DNA from: Streptomyces tuirus
GTDB lineage: Bacteria; Actinomycetota; Actinomycetes; Streptomycetales; Streptomycetaceae
Reading direction: 5' to 3'
Assembly (NCBI GenBank): GCA_018195615.1
Contig: JAGTPG010000002.1
Location: forward strand, 6,069,501 to 6,133,500
DNA length: 64,000 nucleotides
The notes beneath the pieces were generated by a model. It had not been told where the DNA came from. It ran no database searches and saw only the letters and a program-made list of their open reading frames with translations. Position numbers and translations under genes: made by a program. The stretch's first letter is position 1; each line of letters begins with the position of its first letter. Positions 57,368 to 64,000 of this stretch are shown piece by piece.

Positions 57368-58041
57368 TGAGGCGGATCCAGCCGGTAGCCGACACCACGC
57401 ACGGTACGGATCAGCGTCGGGGAGGACGGCACGTCCTCGACCTTGGCGCGCAACCGCTGGACGCAGGCGTCCACGAGCCGCGAGTCACCCAGGTAGTCGT
57501 GCTCCCACACCAGTCGCAGCAGCTGCTGCCGGGACAGCGCCTGGCCCGGCCGCCGGCTCAGCTCCAGCAGCAGCCGCAGCTCGGTCGGCGTGAGCTGGAG
57601 GTCCTCGCCGTTCTTCGTCACGGTCATCGCCGAGCGGTCGATGACCAGGCTGCCGAACGTCGCCGCGTCGTTGGACTCCCGTTCACCGCGCCGCAGCACG
57701 GCCCGGATCCGGGCGTCCAGCACCCGCCCCTGCACCGGTTTGACGACGTAGTCGTCGGCGCCGGACTCCAGCCCGACGACCACGTCGATGTCGTCGTTGC
57801 GCGCGGTCAGCAGGATGATCGGCAACTGGTCCGTGCGCCGGATGCGCCGGCACACCTCGAACCCGTCGATGCCGGGCAGCATCACATCCAGCACGATCAG
57901 ATCCGGCCGCTGCTCGCGCAGCAGCTTCAGACCGTCCTCACCACTGGCAGCGGTCGCCACGCGGTGACCCTGGCGCGTCAGAGAGAGCTCCAGGGCCGTC
58001 CGGATGGCGTCGTCGTCCTCGATCAGCAACAGGGAAGGCAC
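57364..58041 (-). CDS. afsQ1: Response regulator AfsQ1 (OmpR/PhoB type)
   Basis: The gene encodes 225 aa. The receiver domain has PSLLLIEDDDAIRTALELSL, phospho-acceptor D52 in IVLDVMLPG, and LLTARN and DDYVVKPV. The winged-helix DNA-binding domain ends VQRLRAKVEDVPSSP and TVRGVGYRLDPPQ. In S. coelicolor AfsQ1/Q2 activates antibiotic genes and nitrogen-related targets on glutamate medium and directly controls sigQ. A GTG start gives the known length. The AfsQ1 box lies upstream, between it and sigQ. Confidence 0.96.
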   Translation of the reverse strand: MPSLLLIEDDDAIRTALELSLTRQGHRVATAASGEDGLKLLREQRPDLIVLDVMLPGIDGFEVCRRIRRTDQLPIILLTARNDDIDVVVGLESGADDYVVKPVQGRVLDARIRAVLRRGERESNDAATFGSLVIDRSAMTVTKNGEDLQLTPTELRLLLELSRRPGQALSRQQLLRLVWEHDYLGDSRLVDACVQRLRAKVEDVPSSPTLIRTVRGVGYRLDPPQ

Positions 58042-58153
58042 GCGCTCATTCTGGCCCATGGAGGGCGCGGGGTTCGACCTGTGGGCCGAGATGAGGACCG
58101 CGCCTGCCGCCGACGCCTGTGAACAGGCCGTGGCCCTCCTGTGGCCGACCCCT

Positions 58154-58169
58154 GTGACAGGTCTGTGAC
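58154..58169. promoter_or_regulatory. AfsQ1-binding site between afsQ1 and sigQ
   Basis: GTGACAGGTCTGTGAC fits the published AfsQ1 consensus GTnAC-N6-GTnAC exactly. It lies 112 bp from the afsQ1 start and 108 bp from the sigQ start, so it can serve both promoters. Confidence 0.85.
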
Positions 58170-58277
58170 AGTCGCCGGACACGGCGATGAAAGTGCGGAG
58201 GCAATCTATTCGGCACAGGCAGGAAAGCCCGCCCGACCGGCGGGCCGCACACCGGAAGTCCACGACGGGGGCGCGAG

Positions 58278-59052
58278 ATGAACACGCTGCACGGCACCAC
58301 CACCAGCGCAGTGATCACGCGTCTGCACGACGTGAACGGGGGCCGGGGTGCCGAGAAGTCCGGTGCCGTGAGCGGGCGGGGGTGCGCTCGCGGCACCGGG
58401 CGTCAGCACACCGCCTACATGACGGTGGTTGACGCTCGCACGGGGGACAGCAAGGGGACAGGGGCGGCTCACGGGGAGCCGCGTACAGGGAGGCCTCGGG
58501 GAGCGCCGCTCGCAGTCGGAGACCGTGGACGCCGAAGCGGCGTTCACCGCCTACGTCCAGGAGCGCCGCGCCTCCCTGTACGCCACCGCCTACCACCTCA
58601 CCGGCGACCGCTTCGAGGCCGAGGACCTGCTGCAGAGCGCGCTGTTCTCGACCTACCGGGCGTGGGACCGGATCAGCGACAAGGCGGCGGTCGGCGGATA
58701 TCTCCGCCGCACCATGACGAACCTGCACATCAGCGCCTGGCGGCGCCGCAAGCTCAACGAGTACCCGACCGAGGAACTGCCGGAGACGCCCGGCGACACG
58801 GACGCGATGCGCGGCACCGAGCTGCGCGCGGTCCTGTGGCAGGCGCTGGCCCGGCTGCCCGAGCTCCAGCGCACCATGCTGGTCCTGCGCTACTACGAGG
58901 GCCGCACGGACCCGGAGATCGCGGACATCCTCGACATCAGTGTCGGCACGGTGAAGTCCAGCATCTGGCGGTCGCTCCGCCGGCTGCGCGAGGACGAGGT
59001 CCTCAGCTTCGGCCGTGACGAGGAGGACGCCTTCGGCGAGCTCGTCGCCTGA
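58278..59052 (+). CDS. sigQ: ECF sigma factor SigQ, one apparent frame break in the N-terminal part
   Basis: The ATG begins NTLHGTTTSAVITRLHDVNGG, the typical SigQ N-terminal extension, which continues through AYMTVVDARTGDSKGTG. Near 58490 the frame must shift by one extra base (or two missing) to enter the sigma part: DAEAAFTAYVQERRASLYATAYHL, then FEAEDLLQSALFSTYRAWDRI (region 2) and LARLPELQRTMLVLRYYEGRTDPEIADILDIS (region 4). SigQ is divergent from afsQ1 and a known AfsQ1 target in S. coelicolor. The break sits in a low-complexity stretch; the sigma core from 58527 is intact. Confidence 0.9.
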
Positions 59053-59157
59053 AGGCTGGGGGGAGCACCAAAGGGGCCCACGGGGGAACGAGGGCCCACG
59101 GGGGAACTGTGGAGACGCTGGGGGGCGTCTCCTCAGGAGAGTGGGGGGACACGGGGG

Positions 59158-59196
59158 AGCGGGACTGGAGGGCCGGGGGGTCCGTCCAGTCCCGCT
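59158..59196 (+). terminator. Terminator between sigQ and the uridine kinase-like gene
   Basis: AGCGGGACTGGA pairs with TCCAGTCCCGCT (12 bp) and is followed by TTTTC. A second hairpin (GAGACGC/GCGTCTC) lies at about 59112-59131. The genes converge here. Confidence 0.85.
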
Positions 59197-59234
59197 TTTC
59201 TCGTGCCTGCCTCCCGGGCGTCTCTCCCGGTCGT

Positions 59235-59894
59235 TCAGGCCGCCGTGCGCAGGCTCGCGCACCGGCCGGCCGCTGCCGCCGCCAGCCGGCCCATCGCCTC
59301 GTCCCGGTCACAGGCGTACGCGCCGAGTGCGGTCTGCCGGGCGATGATCGAGCGCTCCTCGCGCATCAGGCGCCAGCCGCGGCGCAGCAGGAACGGCACC
59401 GACTTGCGGCCCTCCCTGAGGTCCCGCAGGAAGCGGCGGCGGAAGGTCTTCACCGGGCCGCGGCTCAGGCACAGCGCGTCGGCGAGGACCCCGAGCTCCC
59501 GGCAGCGCGTGACGATCTCCGCGGCGAAGACGCCCTCCGCGATGAACAGCGGGGTCCGCCCGATGTCGACCGCCCCCTCGCCGGTACGGGCGCTGAGCGC
59601 GATGTCGTAGACGGGGACGTCCGTACGGCCTGTGCGGCACAGCCGGGTGATCGCGGCGACGGCGGTGTCCGCGTCCCACGAGTCCGGATGGTCCCAGTCG
59701 ATGTCGGAACTCCCCGCCACCAGGGGCAGCGTCGGGTCGTCGCCCTCCTTGTAGAAGTCGTCGAGCCGCAGCACCGGGAGACCGGAGCGGGCCGCGAGGA
59801 GGGACTTGCCGGAGCCGGAAGGGCCGCAGAGCAGCACGACTCGCGTCGGTATGGGCAGTGGGGAACTCACGGGACACCAGTGTGAGGCATCCAT
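59235..59894 (-). CDS. Uridine kinase-like P-loop kinase
   Basis: The gene encodes 219 aa from MDASHWCPVSSPL. Walker A is LLCGPSGSGKSLLA, followed by LPVLRLDDFYKEGDDPTLP, as in uridine/cytidine kinases and phosphoribulokinases. DWDHPDSWD and VPVYDIALSA are the substrate region, IFIAEGVF-like PLFIAEGVFAAEI the second strand, and FRRRFLRDLREGRK the lid. It likely phosphorylates uridine or cytidine, fitting the nucleoside-salvage genes around it, although it has no CTACGCGCGTAG site. Confidence 0.85.
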   Translation of the reverse strand: MDASHWCPVSSPLPIPTRVVLLCGPSGSGKSLLAARSGLPVLRLDDFYKEGDDPTLPLVAGSSDIDWDHPDSWDADTAVAAITRLCRTGRTDVPVYDIALSARTGEGAVDIGRTPLFIAEGVFAAEIVTRCRELGVLADALCLSRGPVKTFRRRFLRDLREGRKSVPFLLRRGWRLMREERSIIARQTALGAYACDRDEAMGRLAAAAAGRCASLRTAA

Positions 59895-59995
59895 CGGGGC
59901 GTGTACGACCCCGCGGGTCGCCTTTGATGCGCGCGTCACACGTCAACTACCCTTTGTGTCGACTCGATTACCCAGTGCGTCAGAAGGTGGCAGTG

Positions 59996-60391
59996 ATGGC
60001 CCGACACGACTCTCCCAAGAAGCCGACCGCACAGCGCGTCCTGGCCGTCCTCGCGCTCGCGGGCGCGGCGCTGGGAGCGGGTACGGCGACGGCCGCGGCG
60101 GGCACCGGCTCGGTGCTGGACCCGGTCACCACCTCCGCCGGCGAGTTCGACCCCCAGTCCGGCCTGCAGGCCACCACCGCCACCCTCGGCCACGTCACCG
60201 ACCCGGCCACGGACCTGAAGCCCAACCCCCTCGCCGGTACGGGAGTCGACCCGCTCGACAACGGCGTCGGCACCGAAGTCGCCGACTTCAAGCCGATGGA
60301 CTCCAAGGAGCTGACGGGCCCGGTGGCCCAGGCGCGGTCGGTCGACAGCATCCCGGGGGTGGGGCAGGTCACCGGGCTGCTGTCGCGGTAG
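59996..60391 (+). CDS. Small secreted protein
   Basis: The gene encodes 131 aa with a basic N-terminus and a signal peptide (RVLAVLALAGAALGAGTATAAAG). The mature chain is acidic and Asp/Pro/Thr-rich with no Cys (DPVTTSAGEFDPQSGLQATT, DPATDLKPNPLAGTG). It has no catalytic motif and no known name. The ATG has AGAAGGTGG upstream. Function unknown. Confidence 0.65.
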   Translation: MARHDSPKKPTAQRVLAVLALAGAALGAGTATAAAGTGSVLDPVTTSAGEFDPQSGLQATTATLGHVTDPATDLKPNPLAGTGVDPLDNGVGTEVADFKPMDSKELTGPVAQARSVDSIPGVGQVTGLLSR

Positions 60392-60426
60392 TGCACGCGA
60401 CACCGTGGAGGCCGTTCACCACGGGA

Positions 60427-60466
60427 GAAGCCCCGGCCCTCCTGGACGGAGGAGGGCCGGGGCTTC
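60427..60466. terminator. Strong bidirectional terminator
   Basis: GAAGCCCCGGCCCTCC pairs perfectly over 16 bp with GGAGGGCCGGGGCTTC around an 8-nt loop, between the small secreted protein gene and the convergent aldehyde dehydrogenase gene. Confidence 0.92.
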
Positions 60467-60489
60467 CGTATCGAGGGGGGCGGGCGGCG

Positions 60490-61373
60490 CTAGTACGAGG
60501 AACCGGACGCGCCCAGTGACCCGGTCGGGTGCCAGACCGTTTTCGTCTCCAGGAACGCCGTCATGCGGTCGATGCCGGGAGTCTCCGTGTAATCCACAGG
60601 CTGTGGACGGAGAACGCGCTTGAGGTTGTCGGCCGCCGCGATCTCCAGTTCCTTGGCCAGGTCGTCGTCCGCGCCCGCGAGGTCGATCGCGTTGACGTCC
60701 TGGTGGGCGGCGAGCGGGGTCGCGATCTCCGCCGTACGGCCCGAGAGGACGTTGACCACGCCGCCCGGGACGTCCGACGTGGCCAGTACCTCGGCCAGGG
60801 ACAGCGCGGGCAGCGGGGCCTTCTCGCTGGCCACCACGACCGCCGTGTTGCCCGTGGCGATCACCGGGGCGAGTACCGACACCAGGCCCAGGAAGGACGA
60901 CTCCTGCGGTGCCAGGACGGCGACCACGCCGGTCGGCTCGGGGAGGACAGGTTGAAGAACGGGCCCGCGACCGGGTTGCCGCCGCCGACCACCTGGGCGA
61001 TCTTGTCGGTCCAGCCCGCGTACCAGACCCAGCGGTCGATCGTGGCGTCCACGACCACGGCCGCCTTGGACTTCGACAGACCCTCCGCGTCGGCCACCTC
61101 GCGGACGAACTGGTCGCGGCGGCCCTCCAGCATCTCGGCGACGCGGTAAAGGACCTGGCCGCGGTTGTACGCCGTCGCCCCGGACCAGCCGCCGAATGCC
61201 TTGCGGGCCGCGACGACGGCGTCCCGGGCGTCCTTGCGGGAGGAGAGGGGCGCGTTCGCCAGCCACTTGCCCTTCGAGTCGGTCACCTCGTACACCCGGC
61301 CGCTCTCGGAACGCGGGAACTTCCCGCCGACGTACAGCTTGTAGGTCTTCAGCACGTTGAGCCGATCAGACAT
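60490..61373 (-). CDS. Short aldehyde dehydrogenase-like protein without the catalytic half, one apparent -1 break
   Basis: The first part (LNVLKTYKLYVGGKFPRSESG; FGGWSGATAYNRGQVLYRVAEML) and second part (PEPTGVVAVLAPQESSFLGL; APVIATGNTAVVVASEKAPLP; VPGGVVNVLSG) join after adding one C near 60952. The whole is only about 294 aa and corresponds to the coenzyme-binding half of ALDH. The catalytic Cys segment (GQxCxAG) is absent; the protein ends HPTGSLGASGSSY. It directly follows the full ALDH with 8-bp overlap and may be a regulatory or structural partner. Confidence 0.8.
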
Positions 61374-62799
61374 TGAGGTACGCCTCCAGGCCGTGGCGGC
61401 CGCCCTCGCGGCCGAAGCCCGACTCCTTGTAGCCGCCGAACGGCGAGGTCGGGTCGAACTTGTTGAACGTGTTGGACCAGACGACGCCCGCGCGCAGCTT
61501 GTTCGCGACCGCCAGGATGCGGGAGCCCTTCTCCGTCCAGATACCGGCGGACAGGCCGTACTGCGTGTTGTTGGCCTTGGCGACCGCCTCGTCCGGGGTG
61601 CGGAAGGTCAGGACCGACAGCACCGGGCCGAAGATCTCGTCGCGGGCGATCCGGTGCGCCTGGGTGACGTTCGTGAACAGCGTCGGGGCGAACCAGTAGC
61701 CGCTCTCCGGCAGTTCACAGGCCGGCGACCAGCGCTCGGCGCCCTCCGCCTCGCCCTGTTCGACGAGGGAGGTGATGCGCGTGAGCTGCTCCTCGGAGTT
61801 GATCGCGCCGATGTCGGTGTTCTTGTCCAGCGGGTCGCCGAGGCGGAGCGTGGACAGGCGGCGCTTGAGGGAGTCGAGGAGCTCCTCCTGGATCGACTCC
61901 TGGACCAGCAGACGGCTGCCGGCGCAGCAGACCTGGCCCTGGTTGAAGAAGATGCCGTTCACGATGCCCTCGACGGCCTGGTCGATCGGGGCGTCGTCGA
62001 AGACGATGTTGGCGCCCTTGCCGCCCAGTTCGAGCGTGAGCTTCTTGCGGGTGCCGGCGACCGTGCGGGCGATCTCCTTGCCGACGGCCGTGGAGCCGGT
62101 GAAGGCGACCTTGTTCACGTCCGGGTGGGCGACCAGCGCGGCGCCGGTGTCGCCGTAGCCGGGGAGGATGTTGACGACGCCCTTCGGCAGGCCCGCCTGG
62201 CGGCAGATGTCCGCGAAGAACAGCGCCGAGAGTGGGGTGGTCTCGGCAGGCTTGAGGACGACCGTGTTGCCGGTGGCGAGGGCGGGGCGATCTTCCACGC
62301 CAGCATCAGCAGCGGGAAGTTCCAGGGGATGACCTGGCCGGCGACGCCGAGCGGCTTCGGTGACGGTCCGAACCCGGCGTGGTCCAGTTTGTCGGCCCAG
62401 CCCGCGTAGTAGAAGAAGTGGGCCGCCACCAGGGGAGGTCGGCGTCCCTCGTCTCCTTGATGGGCTTGCCGTTGTCCAGCGTCTCCAGGACGGCCAGTTC
62501 CCGGCTGCGCTCCTGGATGATCCGCGCGATGCGGAACAGGTACTTCGCGCGCTCCGAGCCGGGCAGCGCCGACCACTTCTCGAAGGCCCTGCGGGCGGCC
62601 TTCACCGCGCGGTCGACGTCCTCGGAACCGGCCTGGGCCACCTCGGAGAGGACCTCCTCGGTGGACGGAGAGACGGTCTTGAAGACCTTGCCGGCCGCCG
62701 CATCGACGAACTCGCCGTCGATGAACAGGCCGTACGAGGGGGCGATGTCGACGATCGCACGCGACTCGGGGCCGGGGCGTATTCGAATACCGATGCCAT
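61366..62799 (-). CDS. Aldehyde dehydrogenase of the deoC operon, three apparent -1 breaks
   Basis: Restoring one base near 62785 (CCC-GAG), 62428 (CCCC) and 62287 (CCCCGG) gives a continuous product of about 478 aa: APESRAIVDIAPSYGLFIDGE, DADLPLVAAHFFYYAGWADKL, GQVIPWNFPLLMLAWKIAP, VAFTGSTAVGKEIA, LELGGKGANIVF with the general-base Glu, and FFNQGQVCCAGSRLLVQ with catalytic Cys. It lies 5 bp after deoC, so it probably oxidises the acetaldehyde released by DeoC to acetate. Confidence 0.92.
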
Positions 62800-62804
62800 G
62801 GTGA

Positions 62805-63767
62805 TCAGTCCACCGTCACGTAGTCGGGGCCGGAGTAGCGGCCGGTGGCCAGCTTCTGGCGCTGCATCAGCAGGTCGTTCAACAAGGAGGAGGCGCCGAA
62901 GCGGAACCAGTGGTTGTCCAGCCAGTCCTCGCCCGCCGTCTCGTTGACCAGCACGAGGAACTTGATGGCGTCTTTCGACGTGCGGATGCCGCCGGCCGGC
63001 TTCACGCCGACCTGGATGCCGGTCTGTGCCCGGAAGTCACGCACCGCCTCCAGCATGAGGAGCGTGTTCGCCGGGGTCGCGTTGACGGCGACCTTTCCGG
63101 TGGACGTCTTGATGAAGTCCGCGCCCGCCAGCATGCCGAGCCAGCTCGCCCGGCGGATGTTGTCGTAGGTCGACAGCTCGCCCGTCTCGAAGATCACCTT
63201 CAGGCGCGCGGACGTCCCGCAGGCCTCCTTCACGGCGGTGATCTCGTCGTACACCTTCAGGTACCGGCCCGCGAGGAACGCCCCGCGGTCGATGACCATG
63301 TCGATCTCGTCCGCGCCCGCGGCGACGGCCTCGCGGACGTCGGCCAGCTTGACGCCGATCGGGGCGCGGCCGGCCGGGAACGCCGTGGCGACGGAGGCGA
63401 CCTTCACGCCGGAGCCGGCGACGGCTTCCTTGGCCACGGCCACCATGTCGGGGTAGACGCAGACCGCGGCCGTGGTGGGCGTCGTACGGTCGGTGGGGTC
63501 GGGGTTGACCGCCTTCGCGCCGAGCGCCCGGACCTTGCCCGGGGTGTCCGCGCCTTCCAGCGTCGTCAGGTCGACCATCGAGATGGCGAGGTCGATGGCG
63601 TACGCCTTCGCGGTCGTCTTGATCGAACGGGTACCGAGGGAGGCCGCACGCCCCTCCAGTCCGACCGCGTCGACGCCGGGGAGCCCGTGAAGGAAGCGGC
63701 GCAGCGCGCTGTCGGACGCGGTGACGTCCTTGAGGGGGTGAGCTGCGGTGAGTGCAGTACTGGGCAT
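62805..63767 (-). CDS. deoC: Deoxyribose-phosphate aldolase
   Basis: The product cleaves 2-deoxyribose-5-phosphate to glyceraldehyde-3-phosphate and acetaldehyde. The 320-aa TIM barrel carries AVCVYPDMVAVAKEAV, KVASVATAFPAGRAPIGVKL, DEIDMVIDRGAFLAG, the Schiff-base Lys in ADFIKTSTGKV and IQVGVKPAGGIRT. It is at the longer end for DeoC, as in actinobacteria. Start: ATG of MPSTALTAAH (a GTG two codons upstream is possible). The palindromic operator lies 20 bp upstream. First gene of the deoC-ALDH-ALDH operon. Confidence 0.95.
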   Translation of the reverse strand: MPSTALTAAHPLKDVTASDSALRRFLHGLPGVDAVGLEGRAASLGTRSIKTTAKAYAIDLAISMVDLTTLEGADTPGKVRALGAKAVNPDPTDRTTPTTAAVCVYPDMVAVAKEAVAGSGVKVASVATAFPAGRAPIGVKLADVREAVAAGADEIDMVIDRGAFLAGRYLKVYDEITAVKEACGTSARLKVIFETGELSTYDNIRRASWLGMLAGADFIKTSTGKVAVNATPANTLLMLEAVRDFRAQTGIQVGVKPAGGIRTSKDAIKFLVLVNETAGEDWLDNHWFRFGASSLLNDLLMQRQKLATGRYSGPDYVTVD

Positions 63768-63786
63768 GGTCACCAGACGAGCATAT

Positions 63787-63798
63787 CTACGCGCGTAG
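63787..63798. promoter_or_regulatory. Candidate nucleoside-regulon operator upstream of deoC
   Basis: CTACGCGCGTAG is a perfect palindrome, the fifth site of this type in the window, directly upstream of the deoC start on the other strand. Confidence 0.75.
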
Positions 63799-63869
63799 CG
63801 GCTGTACAGCCCTCCGGTTGTCTCCTGGCCGGCTGACAGACGTACGGACGGGTCCGGCAGAATCGAGGC

Positions 63870-64000
63870 ATGACGAGCCCCGAGCCCCAGTCGCCAGCGC
63901 CGCAGCCTTCGGAGCCCGAGTCCGAGGACCGGGTGTACCGGTCGGTTCCGGCGATCGCCGGTGGTGTGCTGCTGCTCGCCGTCGTGGGGTGGCTCGGGAT
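63870..64000 (+). CDS. Membrane protein, 5' part only
   Basis: The first 43 residues are visible: an acidic Pro/Ser/Glu-rich cytoplasmic N-terminus (PEPQSPAPQPSEPESED) and the start of a hydrophobic segment (AIAGGVLLLAVVGWLG). It runs off the right edge. The ATG has GAGGC upstream. It is divergent from deoC. Family not identifiable from this fragment. Confidence 0.6.
   Translation, partial: MTSPEPQSPAPQPSEPESEDRVYRSVPAIAGGVLLLAVVGWLG

Overview
The window is high-GC actinobacterial DNA, almost certainly a Streptomyces chromosomal core region. The evidence is very strong GC3 codon bias, frequent GTG starts, dense short operons, and gene families and order that from memory match the S. coelicolor A3(2) interval from sdhCDAB (around SCO4855-4858) through afsQ1/afsQ2/sigQ (SCO4906-4908) to deoC (SCO4914). 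I saw no rRNA, tRNA, CRISPR array, transposase or phage module.

Layout. (1) 1-4.6 kb: end of a membrane protein with paired operators, a broken Uma2 gene, and the succinate dehydrogenase operon sdhCDAB on the minus strand. (2) 4.7-9 kb: a UraD-like gene, a secreted GH20 hexosaminidase and three hypothetical genes. (3) 9-18.9 kb: a cell-wall block with a PGRP amidase, two paralogous ECF-sigma/membrane-protein pairs flanking a multidomain peptidoglycan-binding/DUF1906 protein, an M15-like Tat protein without its zinc ligands, and an L,D-transpeptidase lipoprotein. (4) 19-23.4 kb: an acyl-CoA mutase large subunit, a LeuE-type exporter, and a FAD monooxygenase divergent from a TetR repressor with two operators between them. 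(5) 23.4-33.1 kb: two divergent operons for a sialic-acid-like (probably Kdn/teichulosonic acid) wall polymer: methyltransferase, acyltransferase, polysialyltransferase-like and GT2 genes facing a glycosyltransferase, neuA-HAD, neuB and a second transferase. A GC-rich tandem array follows. (6) 34-45 kb plus add at 52.3 kb and deoC at 62.8 kb: nucleoside uptake and salvage (two BMP lipoproteins, ABC transporter, cdd, deoA, add, deoC with two aldehyde dehydrogenases). (7) 45-52 kb: AEC permease, STAS protein, SnoaL-type sigma factor, second DnaN, MFS/LysR pair, alpha/beta hydrolase. (8) 53.6-60.4 kb: small secreted proteins, PspC, VanZ, the afsQ1-afsQ2-lipoprotein operon divergent from sigQ, and a uridine kinase-like gene.

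How the genes work together. The most coherent system is nucleoside salvage. The palindrome CTACGCGCGTAG, or its near copy CTACGCGCGTTA, lies directly upstream of all five nucleoside transcription units in the window (bmp1, bmp2, ABC-cdd-deoA, add, deoC-ALDH) and I noticed it nowhere else. This predicts one regulon whose regulator is not in the window. NeuB, NeuA and the fused HAD phosphatase together supply a CMP-activated nonulosonate to the flanking transferases.

Data quality. About twenty genes appear interrupted by one-base indels, mostly the loss of one C or G in a short run and often in the context CCC-GAG. Their density and recurring context point to consensus sequence errors, so I annotate them as single CDSs with the break noted. 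The Uma2 remnant at the left end is a genuine deletion.
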